Source: Hyphomicrobiaceae bacterium
GTDB lineage: Bacteria > Pseudomonadota > Alphaproteobacteria > Rhizobiales > Hyphomicrobiaceae
Assembly: GCA_022844275.1 (NCBI GenBank)
Contig: JALHMB010000002.1
Location: 1-64,000, forward strand
Reading direction: 5' to 3'
Length of the DNA stretch: 64,000 nucleotides
A program made the translations under genes and the position numbers. Below are positions 1 through 7,647 of the stretch, piece after piece. Position 1 is the stretch's first letter. The number at the start of each line of letters is the position of its first letter. A model generated the notes under the pieces. That model made no database searches. It had not been told where the DNA came from and saw only the letters and a program-made list of their open reading frames with translations.

Positions 1-68
1 AACACCATCCGGACGGCGCGTTCACGCACCTCCGGAGAGAACTTCGGGGACGTCTTGTGATTCTCCAT
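1..68 (-). CDS. IS3-family transposase OrfA, N-terminal 22 residues (runs off the window)
   Basis: From the ATG at 68-66 the minus strand reads MENHKTSPKFSPEVRERAVR and continues MV to the edge. This is the characteristic start of OrfA proteins of the IS3 family, a helix-turn-helix subunit that combines with OrfB through a programmed frameshift to make the DDE transposase. The open frame is intact as far as it can be seen. Only the first helix of the HTH is present. No product can be inferred beyond the family. Confidence 0.7.
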   Translation of the reverse strand, partial: MENHKTSPKFSPEVRERAVRMV

Positions 69-118
69 GGCTCCAATCTCTCAGGATCTGGAGCCTCCGA
101 CAAACCCGGCGCGGTTCA
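1..118 (-). mobile_element. Left end of an IS3-family insertion sequence (partial)
   Basis: Read on the minus strand, the segment from 118 down to the window edge has the layout of an IS3-family element end. A putative terminal inverted repeat starts TGAACCGCGCCGGGTTTG at 118-101, a short leader follows, and then the start of an OrfA-type reading frame. The integrase-like reading on the plus strand becomes meaningful only from about 119, which places the insertion boundary at 118/119. The rest of the IS lies outside the window, so neither the second inverted repeat nor a target duplication can be seen. Family assignment rests on the OrfA start and the IR resemblance. Confidence 0.65.
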
Positions 119-867
119 GCAACCGATCGCTTGCCTATCTGCGCAAGGCGTTGGCGCTCGCCGTTGCTGAATGGGAGCTGCGCATAGACAACCCGGCACT
201 GGGTGTGAAAGCCTTTCCGGAGAGCAGGCGCGAACGCTTCTTCAGCGACTCTGAGCTTCAGCAGCTCGGGAAGGCGCTCGCCGGGCTCGAGGCTGAGGGC
301 GAGACGCATCCGGGCGTGGTTCGCGTCATCCGGCTGCTGGCGCTTACGGGGATGCGGCTGAGCGAGGTTGTGGGGCTGCGCTGGGAGTGGATCGACTTCA
401 AGTCCAGCTGTGTGCACCTGCCGGATGCGAAGGCTGGCGCCCGAACGGTGCCGCTCGGCGGCGTGGCGCTCACGTATCTGAGCGAGTTGAAGCGGATCTC
501 AGAGTTTGTGTGCTTTAGTGTGCGCGCAGAGAAGATGATCGACCACAATGGCGGGCCGGCGCTCGACGCACCAATAAGCCTGAAGTCAGTGAAGCGCTTC
601 TGGCCTGTGCTTCGCGATCGGGCGAAGCTAACCAACGCCCGAATGCACGACTTCCGGCACACCGTCGGCACCCTCGCCGCATTCACGGGGGCGAACGGCT
701 TCATTGTGCGTGATGTGTTGGGCCACCGTTCGATGAGCACTACGGAAGGCTACGTTGCGCGCGTGGTCGATCCTCTCAGGAAAACGGCCGATCAGGTGTC
801 GAGCCGTATCGCGGCGGCTATGGATGGGCAGTCTGCCGACGTCGTGCCGCTGCGCAAGGAAACCTGA
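119..867 (+). pseudogene. Tyrosine-type site-specific recombinase, 5'-truncated by the IS end
   Basis: The frame open from the ATG at 67 encodes 266 residues, but the first 17 come from the IS terminus. Recombinase-like sequence starts at about residue 18, in the end of the core-binding domain. The catalytic domain is complete. In that 266-residue frame Arg I is R97 (LTGMRLSE), the HxxR box is H194-R197 (HDFRHT), the second His is H220 (LGHRS) and the nucleophile is Y229. The N-terminal arm and most of the core-binding domain are missing, so function is doubtful unless a fused start works. It was probably the integrase of the island that extends to tRNA-His. Confidence 0.75.
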
Positions 868-1055
868 GAGTCGCGAACAAGACCGGCATCCGCTCGTGGT
901 TGACCGTGGCGCCGAGCTCGATCGGGGTTGTCGTCATGAAGACGTGTAAACCGACGGCCCATCCTTCTTGATCGGCCCCACGTGCCGCTTTCAAATACCG
1001 GCGAAAGCCGAACTTCTCCTCTTTCAGGCTCCTAAGACCCGTGAGACTATCGCGC

Positions 1056-1901
1056 ATGCGGTTCCCCAGCGCCTCTGCTCATAAAATTACACGACTGTAC
1101 CACTATCAGGCATTCGTACCTGAGTATCTGCGCAGCGTTCTCGTCGAGCACCGGCTTCATTTCTCTGACCCGCGCAACTTCAACGATCCATGGGACTGCA
1201 AGCCGTTCTACCGAGCGGACCACTTGGGCAACGCGACGGCTCTAGAGAGGCAGATCGAATGGTATAAAGCGACCACACGTACCCACTATTCAAGTCTGCC
1301 CGAACACGAAATCGAGCGAAGAGCCTCGCATTTCCGAATGCACCCCGAACAGCTTGCCCGCGCGACGATGGAGGTGTCGCGAGAGATGGGCGATGCTATC
1401 GGCGCGCAGTTCCGTATCTACTGCCTCACGCCGCATCCGGATAGTGAATTGATGTGGGCGCACTACGGGGGTGCGCACTCCGGCATTTGCCTGGAATTTG
1501 ATGCAACGCATCCGATGATTTCTACGGCTCTGGCGGTTCAGTACTCCAAAGAATTCCCGATACGCGATCTCGTTGGTACAGGCGATTTGGCTGACGAAGT
1601 GTCACCACTGTTCACCAAGTCAGAGGCCTGGTCGTATGAAGAGGAATACAGGCTCGTGTCGCAGGAGCGCGAGCGCGCGGGTAGCTTCGAGACGATTGTC
1701 ACGGAAAACGGCAGCTTACCTCTCCCCGATGGAGCCCTAAAAGCCGTTATTATTGGTTGCCTCGGCGGCCGCGAGATGCAGCGGGTTGTGTTGGAGATGG
1801 TGGCGCAAGGCGGCCGCGATGTTGGCGTAAAGAAAATTGTTCGCGCTCACGATAGGTATCAGCTTGTTGTGAGAGATCTTAACGGGCCTGCATCTGGATG
1901 A
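1056..1901 (+). CDS. DUF2971 domain protein
   Basis: The protein has 281 residues from the ATG at 1056; a GTG at 1041 would add five. It carries the hallmarks of DUF2971: an N-terminal LYHYQAF segment, a central MWAHYGGAHSGICLEFD block at about residues 133-149 and WSYEEEYRLV at about 190. The biochemical role of the family is not established, and its members are frequent in accessory and defence-rich regions. The stop overlaps the next start by 4 bp (ATGA), so the two genes are almost certainly translationally coupled. Codon use is more A/T-rich than in the core genes, which fits recent acquisition. Confidence 0.8.
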   Translation: MRFPSASAHKITRLYHYQAFVPEYLRSVLVEHRLHFSDPRNFNDPWDCKPFYRADHLGNATALERQIEWYKATTRTHYSSLPEHEIERRASHFRMHPEQLARATMEVSREMGDAIGAQFRIYCLTPHPDSELMWAHYGGAHSGICLEFDATHPMISTALAVQYSKEFPIRDLVGTGDLADEVSPLFTKSEAWSYEEEYRLVSQERERAGSFETIVTENGSLPLPDGALKAVIIGCLGGREMQRVVLEMVAQGGRDVGVKKIVRAHDRYQLVVRDLNGPASG

Positions 1902-2305
1902 GCGACACGACAATGCAAGAATTCAGCTTCCCCTCGCCCGATTTGCTTCAGAGCAGAAGTTATTGCCTATTCGATGACGAACTAGAGCGCGACAAGCTGG
2001 TGTTCTTCCATGCGACGTCGAGCGTGAATTTTGATTCGATTGTGGAGCACGGCCTGCTGCTGCCGCAAGCCACACGGCAGCGGCCACACCCCGCCGTGTC
2101 CTTCGCAAAGGAGAGTAAATTGTCACTGTTTTGGGCTATGAATTCGCGCAAGTCTTTGCCAGGCGAATACGTGGTATTCGTGGTTCGCTACCCTAGCGCC
2201 GAAGGCTTGGAGGATCACGGAGAAGATGTCCATGATCGGCGAGCAGTGAGCCCTCGGACGATTGTCGGCTACTGCCGTATTCCAGCGGATTATGTTTATC
2301 AGTAG
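1898..2305 (+). CDS. Small protein, possible ADP-ribosyltransferase fold, coupled to DUF2971
   Basis: This is a 135-residue cytosolic protein with no signal peptide or membrane segment. FFHATSSVNFDSIVEHGLL (residues 36-54), VSFAKESKLSLFWA (67-80) and a late RAVSPRTIVGY block (115-125) resemble the spacing of His, Ser/Tyr and late acidic or Gln elements in small ART-like enzymes such as DarT and RES relatives. This is motif-level resemblance only, and the catalytic Glu is not obvious. The 4-bp overlap with the DUF2971 gene makes a two-gene unit. It could be a toxin or effector, but no antitoxin-like DNA-binding partner is evident next to it. Confidence 0.5.
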   Translation: MSDTTMQEFSFPSPDLLQSRSYCLFDDELERDKLVFFHATSSVNFDSIVEHGLLLPQATRQRPHPAVSFAKESKLSLFWAMNSRKSLPGEYVVFVVRYPSAEGLEDHGEDVHDRRAVSPRTIVGYCRIPADYVYQ

Positions 2306-2414
2306 GGCGAGCCGCGGGAAGCCAGCTCGCGTAGAGTCTGGCCTCCCGCGGAAAGGGAATTGGGCACGGCCCCTTTCCCTCGCCCATTATGCTGGGCTGC
2401 ACTAGCCGCTAGGC

Positions 2415-2594
2415 GTGCTGCCGCTTTCGCGCCGCTCCCGCCGCGGCAGGCGCACGTGCGCCTTCTGGCGCATCTTCCCAAAGGACGGCAAATGGAGGAA
2501 GGTCACGCTCGCCACTATGGAGCGGGAGCGGTTCAAGCTCGGGCCGTGCTGCCACAGCTGCTGGCACAGCGGGGGCTGTGAAGACGCCTGCTGA
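2415..2594 (+). CDS. Possible 59-residue Cys-rich small protein (weak)
   Basis: A GTG-started frame encodes a basic N-terminus (about 13 Arg in the first 40 residues) followed by a Cys/His-rich tail, CCHSCWHSGGCEDAC, that could bind a metal. There is no convincing ribosome binding site and the family is not recognised. It is the only coding-looking frame in the 455-base gap between 2305 and 2761. It may be chance. Confidence 0.2.
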   Translation: MLPLSRRSRRGRRTCAFWRIFPKDGKWRKVTLATMERERFKLGPCCHSCWHSGGCEDAC

Positions 2595-2760
2595 GGTCGC
2601 TGTCTGGGCTAACGTGCCGATGGACGCGCCCGTCATCGCTCTTGCAGCTCGACTTGTCTGCTCAAGATGCGGTCTTCTGGCCGGCTACTGGCCACGGCCA
2701 AGGGGTAAAGCCAGCATTGCGGATGCGGGAGCGCTGTTGCTGTTCGTGCTGTCGTTTGAG

Positions 2761-3360
2761 TCACTCAGGCATCACGTCGACCACGTTCCCTCGTGCGCCG
2801 ATGAGAGCAATTTCAATTCCGGCCCGTGCGCACCGTGCCGCCATCCGCTTCGCAAGCCGCATTGTGCCTTCGGTGTAAGGGACCACGGCAATTTGTCTCC
2901 CGGGGCTTTCGCTGGCCATCAACAGCCCAACGGTTTGGCAGAGGCCCTTAGACAGCCGCGATGCCTGGCCCCCGTGCTTGGTATTGATGATGCCGCCTTT
3001 GCACTCTGCCGAAATAGTATGGTTGCCCACTTGAGCCACTACGTCGCCTTTTCCTGGAACTGGCTTGATGGTGATCCGCCAGCCATTGTCGTGCCGATAC
3101 TCGCCGCCATAGCTGGTACTGCCGATAGAAGTGGACTTTGAAAAACCGCGCTTGCTGAGCCAGCTGGTAAAATCGAACCGCTTTCCATGCTCACCATCGG
3201 GGTGGACGTAAACATGGTTTGCGCCGGCCGTGCGCAGCAGATGCATCGCATAGGCGACCATCACGGCGCCTTCGTGCATCTTGTGTTCGATGCCGTCTAG
3301 GACTTTGCTGGCGCGCTTTTCCGGTGCGACCACTTGCTCAATGAGATCGTCAAAATCCAT
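2761..3360 (-). CDS. PD-(D/E)XK nuclease-like protein
   Basis: The protein has 199 residues. The core GKGDVVAQVGNHTISAECK gives D106, E119 and K121, the D-x(12)-E-x-K signature of the restriction-endonuclease fold, preceded by a helix with E30 that could complete the site. A predominantly alpha/beta C-terminus follows, with a possible helix around the AGIEIALIGARG segment. It lies convergent to the DUF2971/ART-like pair and about 135 bp downstream of another minus-strand hypothetical gene. It may be a defence or restriction component or a phage recombination nuclease. No methyltransferase is nearby, so a classical type II system is unlikely. Confidence 0.6.
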   Translation of the reverse strand: MDFDDLIEQVVAPEKRASKVLDGIEHKMHEGAVMVAYAMHLLRTAGANHVYVHPDGEHGKRFDFTSWLSKRGFSKSTSIGSTSYGGEYRHDNGWRITIKPVPGKGDVVAQVGNHTISAECKGGIINTKHGGQASRLSKGLCQTVGLLMASESPGRQIAVVPYTEGTMRLAKRMAARCARAGIEIALIGARGNVVDVMPE

Positions 3361-3497
3361 AGTCTTCGCGTCCCAAGAGGCCAGTTCGGCGTGCAGCCTT
3401 TTTAGGCGACTAAGCTGCGCGTCGAACCTATCTGATCGATGCCAAAATGGCGCTGTGAATACGTGCGGCAGAGCAGGTTATCGGCCACGCGACGTGG

Positions 3498-3827
3498 TCA
3501 CGGTCCAATTTTCTCCAGTTCCGCGGCATACTCGTCGGCGTCACGCGCGCCTTCAATTCGGCATAGGATCCATTGGATCGCGAATATTTCTTCAATCAGT
3601 CGCCGCGCCTCCCACTCATCCTTCCAGGTTTTTTGATGTAACTGATCGAGAAGTCTATCGTGCCGCTTTTGCAGGTCATCGTTCGGAAACGGTTCCCGCT
3701 CGCCGCCTACGCCAAGTCGGTTTAGCGGCTCCCACGCGTCTGATAGGCGTTCGTCGATGGAGCGCGAGCTAGAAGCAAGCGACAGCGCAACCTGGGTATA
3801 CTTCTCTCGTATGTAATCGAAGCTCAT
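3498..3827 (-). CDS. Hypothetical 109-residue protein
   Basis: A strong Shine-Dalgarno (AAGGAG) sits 6 bases before the ATG, which supports real expression. The protein is acidic, mostly helical and rich in charged residues, with no signal peptide or membrane segment. I recognise no family. It is transcribed in the same direction as the PD-(D/E)XK gene, with 137 bases between them, and could be its partner. The span upstream to 5015 carries no gene. Confidence 0.6.
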   Translation of the reverse strand: MSFDYIREKYTQVALSLASSSRSIDERLSDAWEPLNRLGVGGEREPFPNDDLQKRHDRLLDQLHQKTWKDEWEARRLIEEIFAIQWILCRIEGARDADEYAAELEKIGP

Positions 3828-4347
3828 TCTAAATCTCCTTGTCAGTAAGTCGAAAAGAGATGGGGCGAGTGGCCGAGGTTCATGCAGTTAACTCGCGTCC
3901 GATGGCACAGTGGTGGCAGTGATCAATGGGCTAGCCGAGTCGTCTGGCCGCACAAAGTCTGGTGGGCTGGCTGACTACTTCCATGGCCACAATCTAGATG
4001 TGAGCTCGCATCGTTAATGCCGGCGATCTGCTCGGTGTGCATACAATTAAAAGTGGGGGCCAGAACGGCCGTTTTGCTCTCCAGGCTACAGGTGTAGCGG
4101 CGAGGTTAACCATGCCCGCCAGCGGACTCGTACGGCGTTTTGAGCGGCCATCCAGAAGCGGATCGTCGGTCCATTCTCGCCGGCAGGGCCATTTGGTCCA
4201 CTTTGTTTATGCAACTGCGATTGAGGTTGCTCCGGGAGGAAGGACGAAGGGGAGGGACGCGGAAGTGGGCCGCGTCAGCAAGGCCCACCCGGAGGGCGCC
4301 CGCTTGGGCGCTTCCGTGGACCTCCCTACGATGCGCGCGAGCGATGA

Positions 4348-4409
4348 TGCGGATTTTGAGTGCGGAAGCATAACACCCCTTTAGGGGTGAAATTATCCGC
4401 AGATCCGCA
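4348..4409. repeat. Compound inverted repeat: paired TGCGGA boxes around a CACCCC/GGGGTG hairpin
   Basis: A perfect hairpin CACCCC-TTTA-GGGGTG (4374-4389) is flanked on the left by two direct TGCGGA boxes (4348-4353, 4361-4366) and on the right by two inverted TCCGCA boxes (4396-4401, 4404-4409). A further ATCCGCAGA lies near 4711. Box pairs around a central dyad are typical of operators or initiator-protein binding sites. The direct observation is the symmetry; the role is inference. Confidence 0.55.
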
Positions 4410-4748
4410 AACGAGGCTTTGAGATCACAAAATCTAGCAGTTGCGAATAGGGCGGGCGTCGATTTGAGGCGTGACGAGCAGTCGGTAAGAACGGCCTTCC
4501 TGCGCGCGTGTGAAGGGCCAAACACAGCCGGAATCATAGATATTATAACATAACGCTACCGCAGCCGCCCGCCGACCCACCGATACTCAGCATTTCCCGT
4601 CCGCTGCTCGGGCCTCACGCGAACAGATTTATATGCGGCCCCGCGAAGCCACTTCAGCGGGACGGTCCGATCCGTTGAAAGCCATGCGGACGTGGAGAGA
4701 ATGCGATGCAATCCGCAGAAGTCGGGGCGGCTCGCCCGCTCACTGGGA

Positions 4749-4760
4749 GCGTGTAAACGC
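4749..4760. promoter_or_regulatory. Copy 1 of 12-mer GCGTGTAAACGC
   Basis: This is an exact 12-base match to the copy at 4979-4990, with inverted GCGT/ACGC ends. It lies in the gene-free region upstream of the HTH gene at 5015. Two identical 12-mers 230 bases apart suggest paired operators. Confidence 0.35.
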
Positions 4761-4978
4761 ATCGCTGTTGTTGCGTGTCCTGGTTTCCCAACAGGCGACT
4801 AGAGACTCCATTGCTGCGGACTTGCCCAGAGATTTGCGCTTGCACGCAAAATGAGACGGAGTTAGCGCCCAAACACCACGCGTAGAAGTGGCCCGAGCGC
4901 AATCACTCGCATCGGCCAACAGCAGTCTCAGCGTCAGCCCATTCGATCCAACACCCGCAATGCGCGCGAAACCCCATC

Positions 4979-4990
4979 GCGTGTAAACGC
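4979..4990. promoter_or_regulatory. Copy 2 of 12-mer GCGTGTAAACGC, 24 bases before the HTH gene
   Basis: The site is identical to 4749-4760 and close enough to the start codon at 5015 to act as an operator for autoregulation by the HTH protein. Eleven-of-twelve matches on the opposite strand occur inside coding sequence near 6479 and 10596, which weakens but does not exclude a specific role. Confidence 0.4.
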
Positions 4991-5014
4991 CACAACTTTG
5001 CCTATGAGGCCAGC

Positions 5015-5269
5015 ATGACCCACGCAGAGACTTCCGCACAGACCGACGAGTTTTTGACCGAAGAAGCCGCCGCCCGGTTCCTCAAGCTTTCAGTGCGAAC
5101 CTTGCAGGGATTTCGCACGTCCGGGCTTGGCCCCACCTACTGCCGGATCGGTAAGCGGCGATTGGGGTACTTCAAATCCGACTTGCTCGCCTTCATGGCT
5201 CAGCGCCGGTTCACGAGCACATCCGAAGAGGGCGCGCGCAAGGCCGCCTCTAACGCGCGGAAGGGCTAA
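5015..5269 (+). CDS. Excisionase/AlpA-type helix-turn-helix protein
   Basis: The protein has 84 residues. FLTEEAAARFLKLSVRTLQGFRTSGLG (about 13-39), followed by YCRIGKRRLGYFKSDL, is the winged-helix layout of MerR-like DNA-binding proteins of the excisionase/AlpA group (HTH_17). Such proteins control excision and early gene expression in prophages and integrative elements. It is the first gene of a tightly packed plus-strand block; the next start is 4 bases after its stop. Repeated 12-mers upstream could be its operators. Confidence 0.8.
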   Translation: MTHAETSAQTDEFLTEEAAARFLKLSVRTLQGFRTSGLGPTYCRIGKRRLGYFKSDLLAFMAQRRFTSTSEEGARKAASNARKG

Positions 5270-5273
5270 CGCC

Positions 5274-7226
5274 ATGGCCTTCCTCGATTGCATCAACCGC
5301 GCACTTCCCAAGAAGAAGATCAGCGGCAAGAAGGCCGATGAAGTTCGCGACCGCTTCACGAAGTATTACGACAGCGAGATTGCGGCGGGTAAGCTGCCAT
5401 CCGATGCCGAGACTGCCGCCACGGCCTGGTCTCTGCGCATCACCGACGCTGAGGTAACGGCTCGTGTGCGCAACCGCATCAAAGACCAAGAGCTCTACAT
5501 CAGCTTTGATGAAGGCCTAAAGACGTTCGGCCACACGAAGCACAGCAACCACGGCACGGTCGCTACGGCGAGCGGCAACATGCTCGAGGCGAACCGCTTC
5601 CTAATCTACAAGGACAGCAAATCGTGGTTCGCGATGCATAACGAGTTCGGCGACGGCTCAATCTGGGAAGTCATGATGAGCCACGTCAACGAGCGCTCGC
5701 ACAATCTCGCGATGCTCGAGACGTTCGGTCGGAACCCCGAGCGCGCCCGCGACATGCTCAAGGCGCACGCGCGGCATCTTGCCGGCTTCGCTGACGCTAA
5801 GAACACAGGCCCTGCCGCAAAGCAGCAGCTTGACGCGGTAGAGCAAGACCTTGTGCGTTTTGATGCCATGTTCGACATCATGACGCGCAAAAACGCCATG
5901 GGGGCGGAGAACACAACAGCGCATTTCTTTAGCGGCTTGCGCAACGTCATCACCGCCAACGTGCTGGGCTCGGCCTCGCTCGTCGCCATACCGGGCGATC
6001 TCATGACGTCCGTCCTGGCGCGCGGGAGCTCTAATCTGCCGTGGGTTCAGGGTTTCGGCCGATACCTGCAAGCGATGAACCCGCGCGACAAGACGGTGCA
6101 GTCGCTCGCCCGAAGGGCCGGCTTCGTGGACGACGCCAGCACAACGCTTGCCTACGCGGCGCAACGGTTCAGCGCCATGAACACGCACGGCCCGGCCTGG
6201 ACAAAGCGCGTCGCGGACACGGTGCTTCGCGCGTCGCTGCTCACGCCGCACACGCAGGCGATGCGGTGGACGCACGGCCTAGAGTTCATGGGCTTTCTGC
6301 ACGACCTTAAGGGCGTCGCGTTCAAGGATTTGCCGCTACAAAAGACGTTCGCCAAGTACGGCGTGAGCGAAGCGGATTGGAACGCCTTTCGCGCGATCCA
6401 GTCGTGGGAGCCCGAACCCGGCGTGCACTTCCTGCGGCCCGCCGACATTATGAGCGGCAAGCTGAGCGAGGCAAAGCTGCGTTTACACGACAAGTTTATG
6501 TCGATGATCGTAAATGAAAGCCGCATCGCCGTGCCGGATGCGACCATGGGCGCGACTGCGATATGGCGAGGCTCGACACCTCCCGGCACATTCCGCGGCG
6601 AGCTGTTGGCCAGCGCGGCAATGTTCAAGAACTTTCCCGTCACCATCGCCTATATGTACGGCCGCGAAGCGCTGGTGAAGGAAACCAACAAGGGCATGGC
6701 CAGCTATATCGCCGCGTTCGGCATCGGCATGACACTCGTCGGCGCGCTCGGCGTGCAGATGAGCGAGCTGGCGCAGGGCCGAGATTCTATCGATATGGGC
6801 ACGCCAGGCTTTTGGGGTCGCGCCGCGCTCAAAGGCGGCGCCATAGGGATTTACGGAGACTTTCTGTTCGCTAACGTCAACAGCTTCGGCCGCCCTCTCG
6901 GCCATCAGGCCGCTGGTCCGGTTGCCGACATCCTCTCAGACCTTAAGAGCCTCACGCTCGGGAACGCCTACAATCTGATGGATGGCAAAGACACGAGTTT
7001 CGGCGCCGACGCGCTGCAGCTGGGCACCAAAGCTCTGCCGGGTAAATCGCTGTGGTACTCGCGTCTTGCGCTCGAGCGGCTGGTGGTCGAGCAGATCCAA
7101 CGGCAAATCGACCCCAAGTTCGACTCGAAAATGCGTCGCCGGCAATCCAATCAGGTGAAGCTGTCGGGAAATCAATTCTGGTGGGCACCAGGTTCTACAG
7201 GACCCGATCGCTGGCCAGGTCAGTAA
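5274..7226 (+). CDS. Phage-derived large structural/internal virion-like protein
   Basis: I chose the ATG at 5274, just after the HTH gene, giving 650 residues; upstream frame overlaps the HTH gene. The body (about residues 150-620) resembles the C-terminal parts of very large podovirus internal or ejection proteins. It has a long helical segment, then ATANVLG/SASLVAIPGDLM-type membrane-associated stretches near residue 225, and Gly-rich hydrophobic segments (AAFGIGMTLVGALGVQM, about 480-496) that could span a membrane. Such proteins are usually well over 1000 residues and made late, so this is probably a fragment or a compact homologue. No capsid, portal or tail genes accompany it. Confidence 0.55.
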   Translation: MAFLDCINRALPKKKISGKKADEVRDRFTKYYDSEIAAGKLPSDAETAATAWSLRITDAEVTARVRNRIKDQELYISFDEGLKTFGHTKHSNHGTVATASGNMLEANRFLIYKDSKSWFAMHNEFGDGSIWEVMMSHVNERSHNLAMLETFGRNPERARDMLKAHARHLAGFADAKNTGPAAKQQLDAVEQDLVRFDAMFDIMTRKNAMGAENTTAHFFSGLRNVITANVLGSASLVAIPGDLMTSVLARGSSNLPWVQGFGRYLQAMNPRDKTVQSLARRAGFVDDASTTLAYAAQRFSAMNTHGPAWTKRVADTVLRASLLTPHTQAMRWTHGLEFMGFLHDLKGVAFKDLPLQKTFAKYGVSEADWNAFRAIQSWEPEPGVHFLRPADIMSGKLSEAKLRLHDKFMSMIVNESRIAVPDATMGATAIWRGSTPPGTFRGELLASAAMFKNFPVTIAYMYGREALVKETNKGMASYIAAFGIGMTLVGALGVQMSELAQGRDSIDMGTPGFWGRAALKGGAIGIYGDFLFANVNSFGRPLGHQAAGPVADILSDLKSLTLGNAYNLMDGKDTSFGADALQLGTKALPGKSLWYSRLALERLVVEQIQRQIDPKFDSKMRRRQSNQVKLSGNQFWWAPGSTGPDRWPGQ

Positions 7227-7236
7227 GGGGGCGCAC

Positions 7237-7647
7237 ATGCAATCGATGTCGCGCACTACAGCCGCCGAGCGGCACGCGTACCTCAAGCGCTTAGCCTGGG
7301 ATGCGCGTGAAAAGGGGCGCAAAGCCTCGTGGCAATTCCTGCGAGACCACCCGGAGCGAACGACCTTCGCGCGCCCTGCCTATCCGCACGAGCAACCCGA
7401 AGACGATGACCGCGAGTTCTCACCCACTGTAGTCATCGCCCAGCGGGACAACTTCTATCCCGGCATTCTCATTGTCCAAGTTGGCCTCCGAGCTCCAACG
7501 TCGTTGGCAGCTTTCGTGAGAACGGACTGCGGCGAAGAGCTGGCACGTGCGCTGCGAGATCTGGCGTGTGGCGATCTCCGCTTCACCGTCGGCAACTTCA
7601 CCGTTGTAGACGGCCGGATTGTCCCGGTGAGCAAGAAGGTGGCCTAA
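7237..7647 (+). CDS. Hypothetical protein of the phage-type block
   Basis: The protein has 136 residues with a good ribosome binding site (AAGGGGG before the ATG). The N-terminus is basic, and the rest has an alternating hydrophobic pattern suggesting an alpha/beta fold. I recognise no family. Its stop overlaps the next ATG by one base (TAATG), so it is cotranscribed with the internal-protein gene before it and the DUF2800-like gene after it. Confidence 0.6.
   Translation: MQSMSRTTAAERHAYLKRLAWDAREKGRKASWQFLRDHPERTTFARPAYPHEQPEDDDREFSPTVVIAQRDNFYPGILIVQVGLRAPTSLAAFVRTDCGEELARALRDLACGDLRFTVGNFTVVDGRIVPVSKKVA

Larger units (their letters stand above)
3828..5014. other. Long intergenic region with dyads, no convincing gene
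   Basis: About 1.2 kb in which I see no credible coding frame on either strand; open frames here lack ribosome binding sites and any recognisable protein features. It contains a compound inverted repeat at 4348-4409 and two copies of a 12-mer near-palindrome at 4749 and 4979, listed separately. It may be a control region or origin-like segment for the phage-type block that starts at 5015. Confidence 0.5.

Noticed and set aside
818-1057. Minus-strand open frame of 79 residues between the integrase remnant and the DUF2971 gene
   Set aside because: It overlaps the 3' end of the integrase, has no ribosome binding site and no recognisable family; kept only as possible noise.
4106-4537. 143-residue minus-strand frame in the long gap
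   Set aside because: It crosses the compound dyad and lacks a Shine-Dalgarno site and any protein-like pattern; the gap is better read as non-coding.
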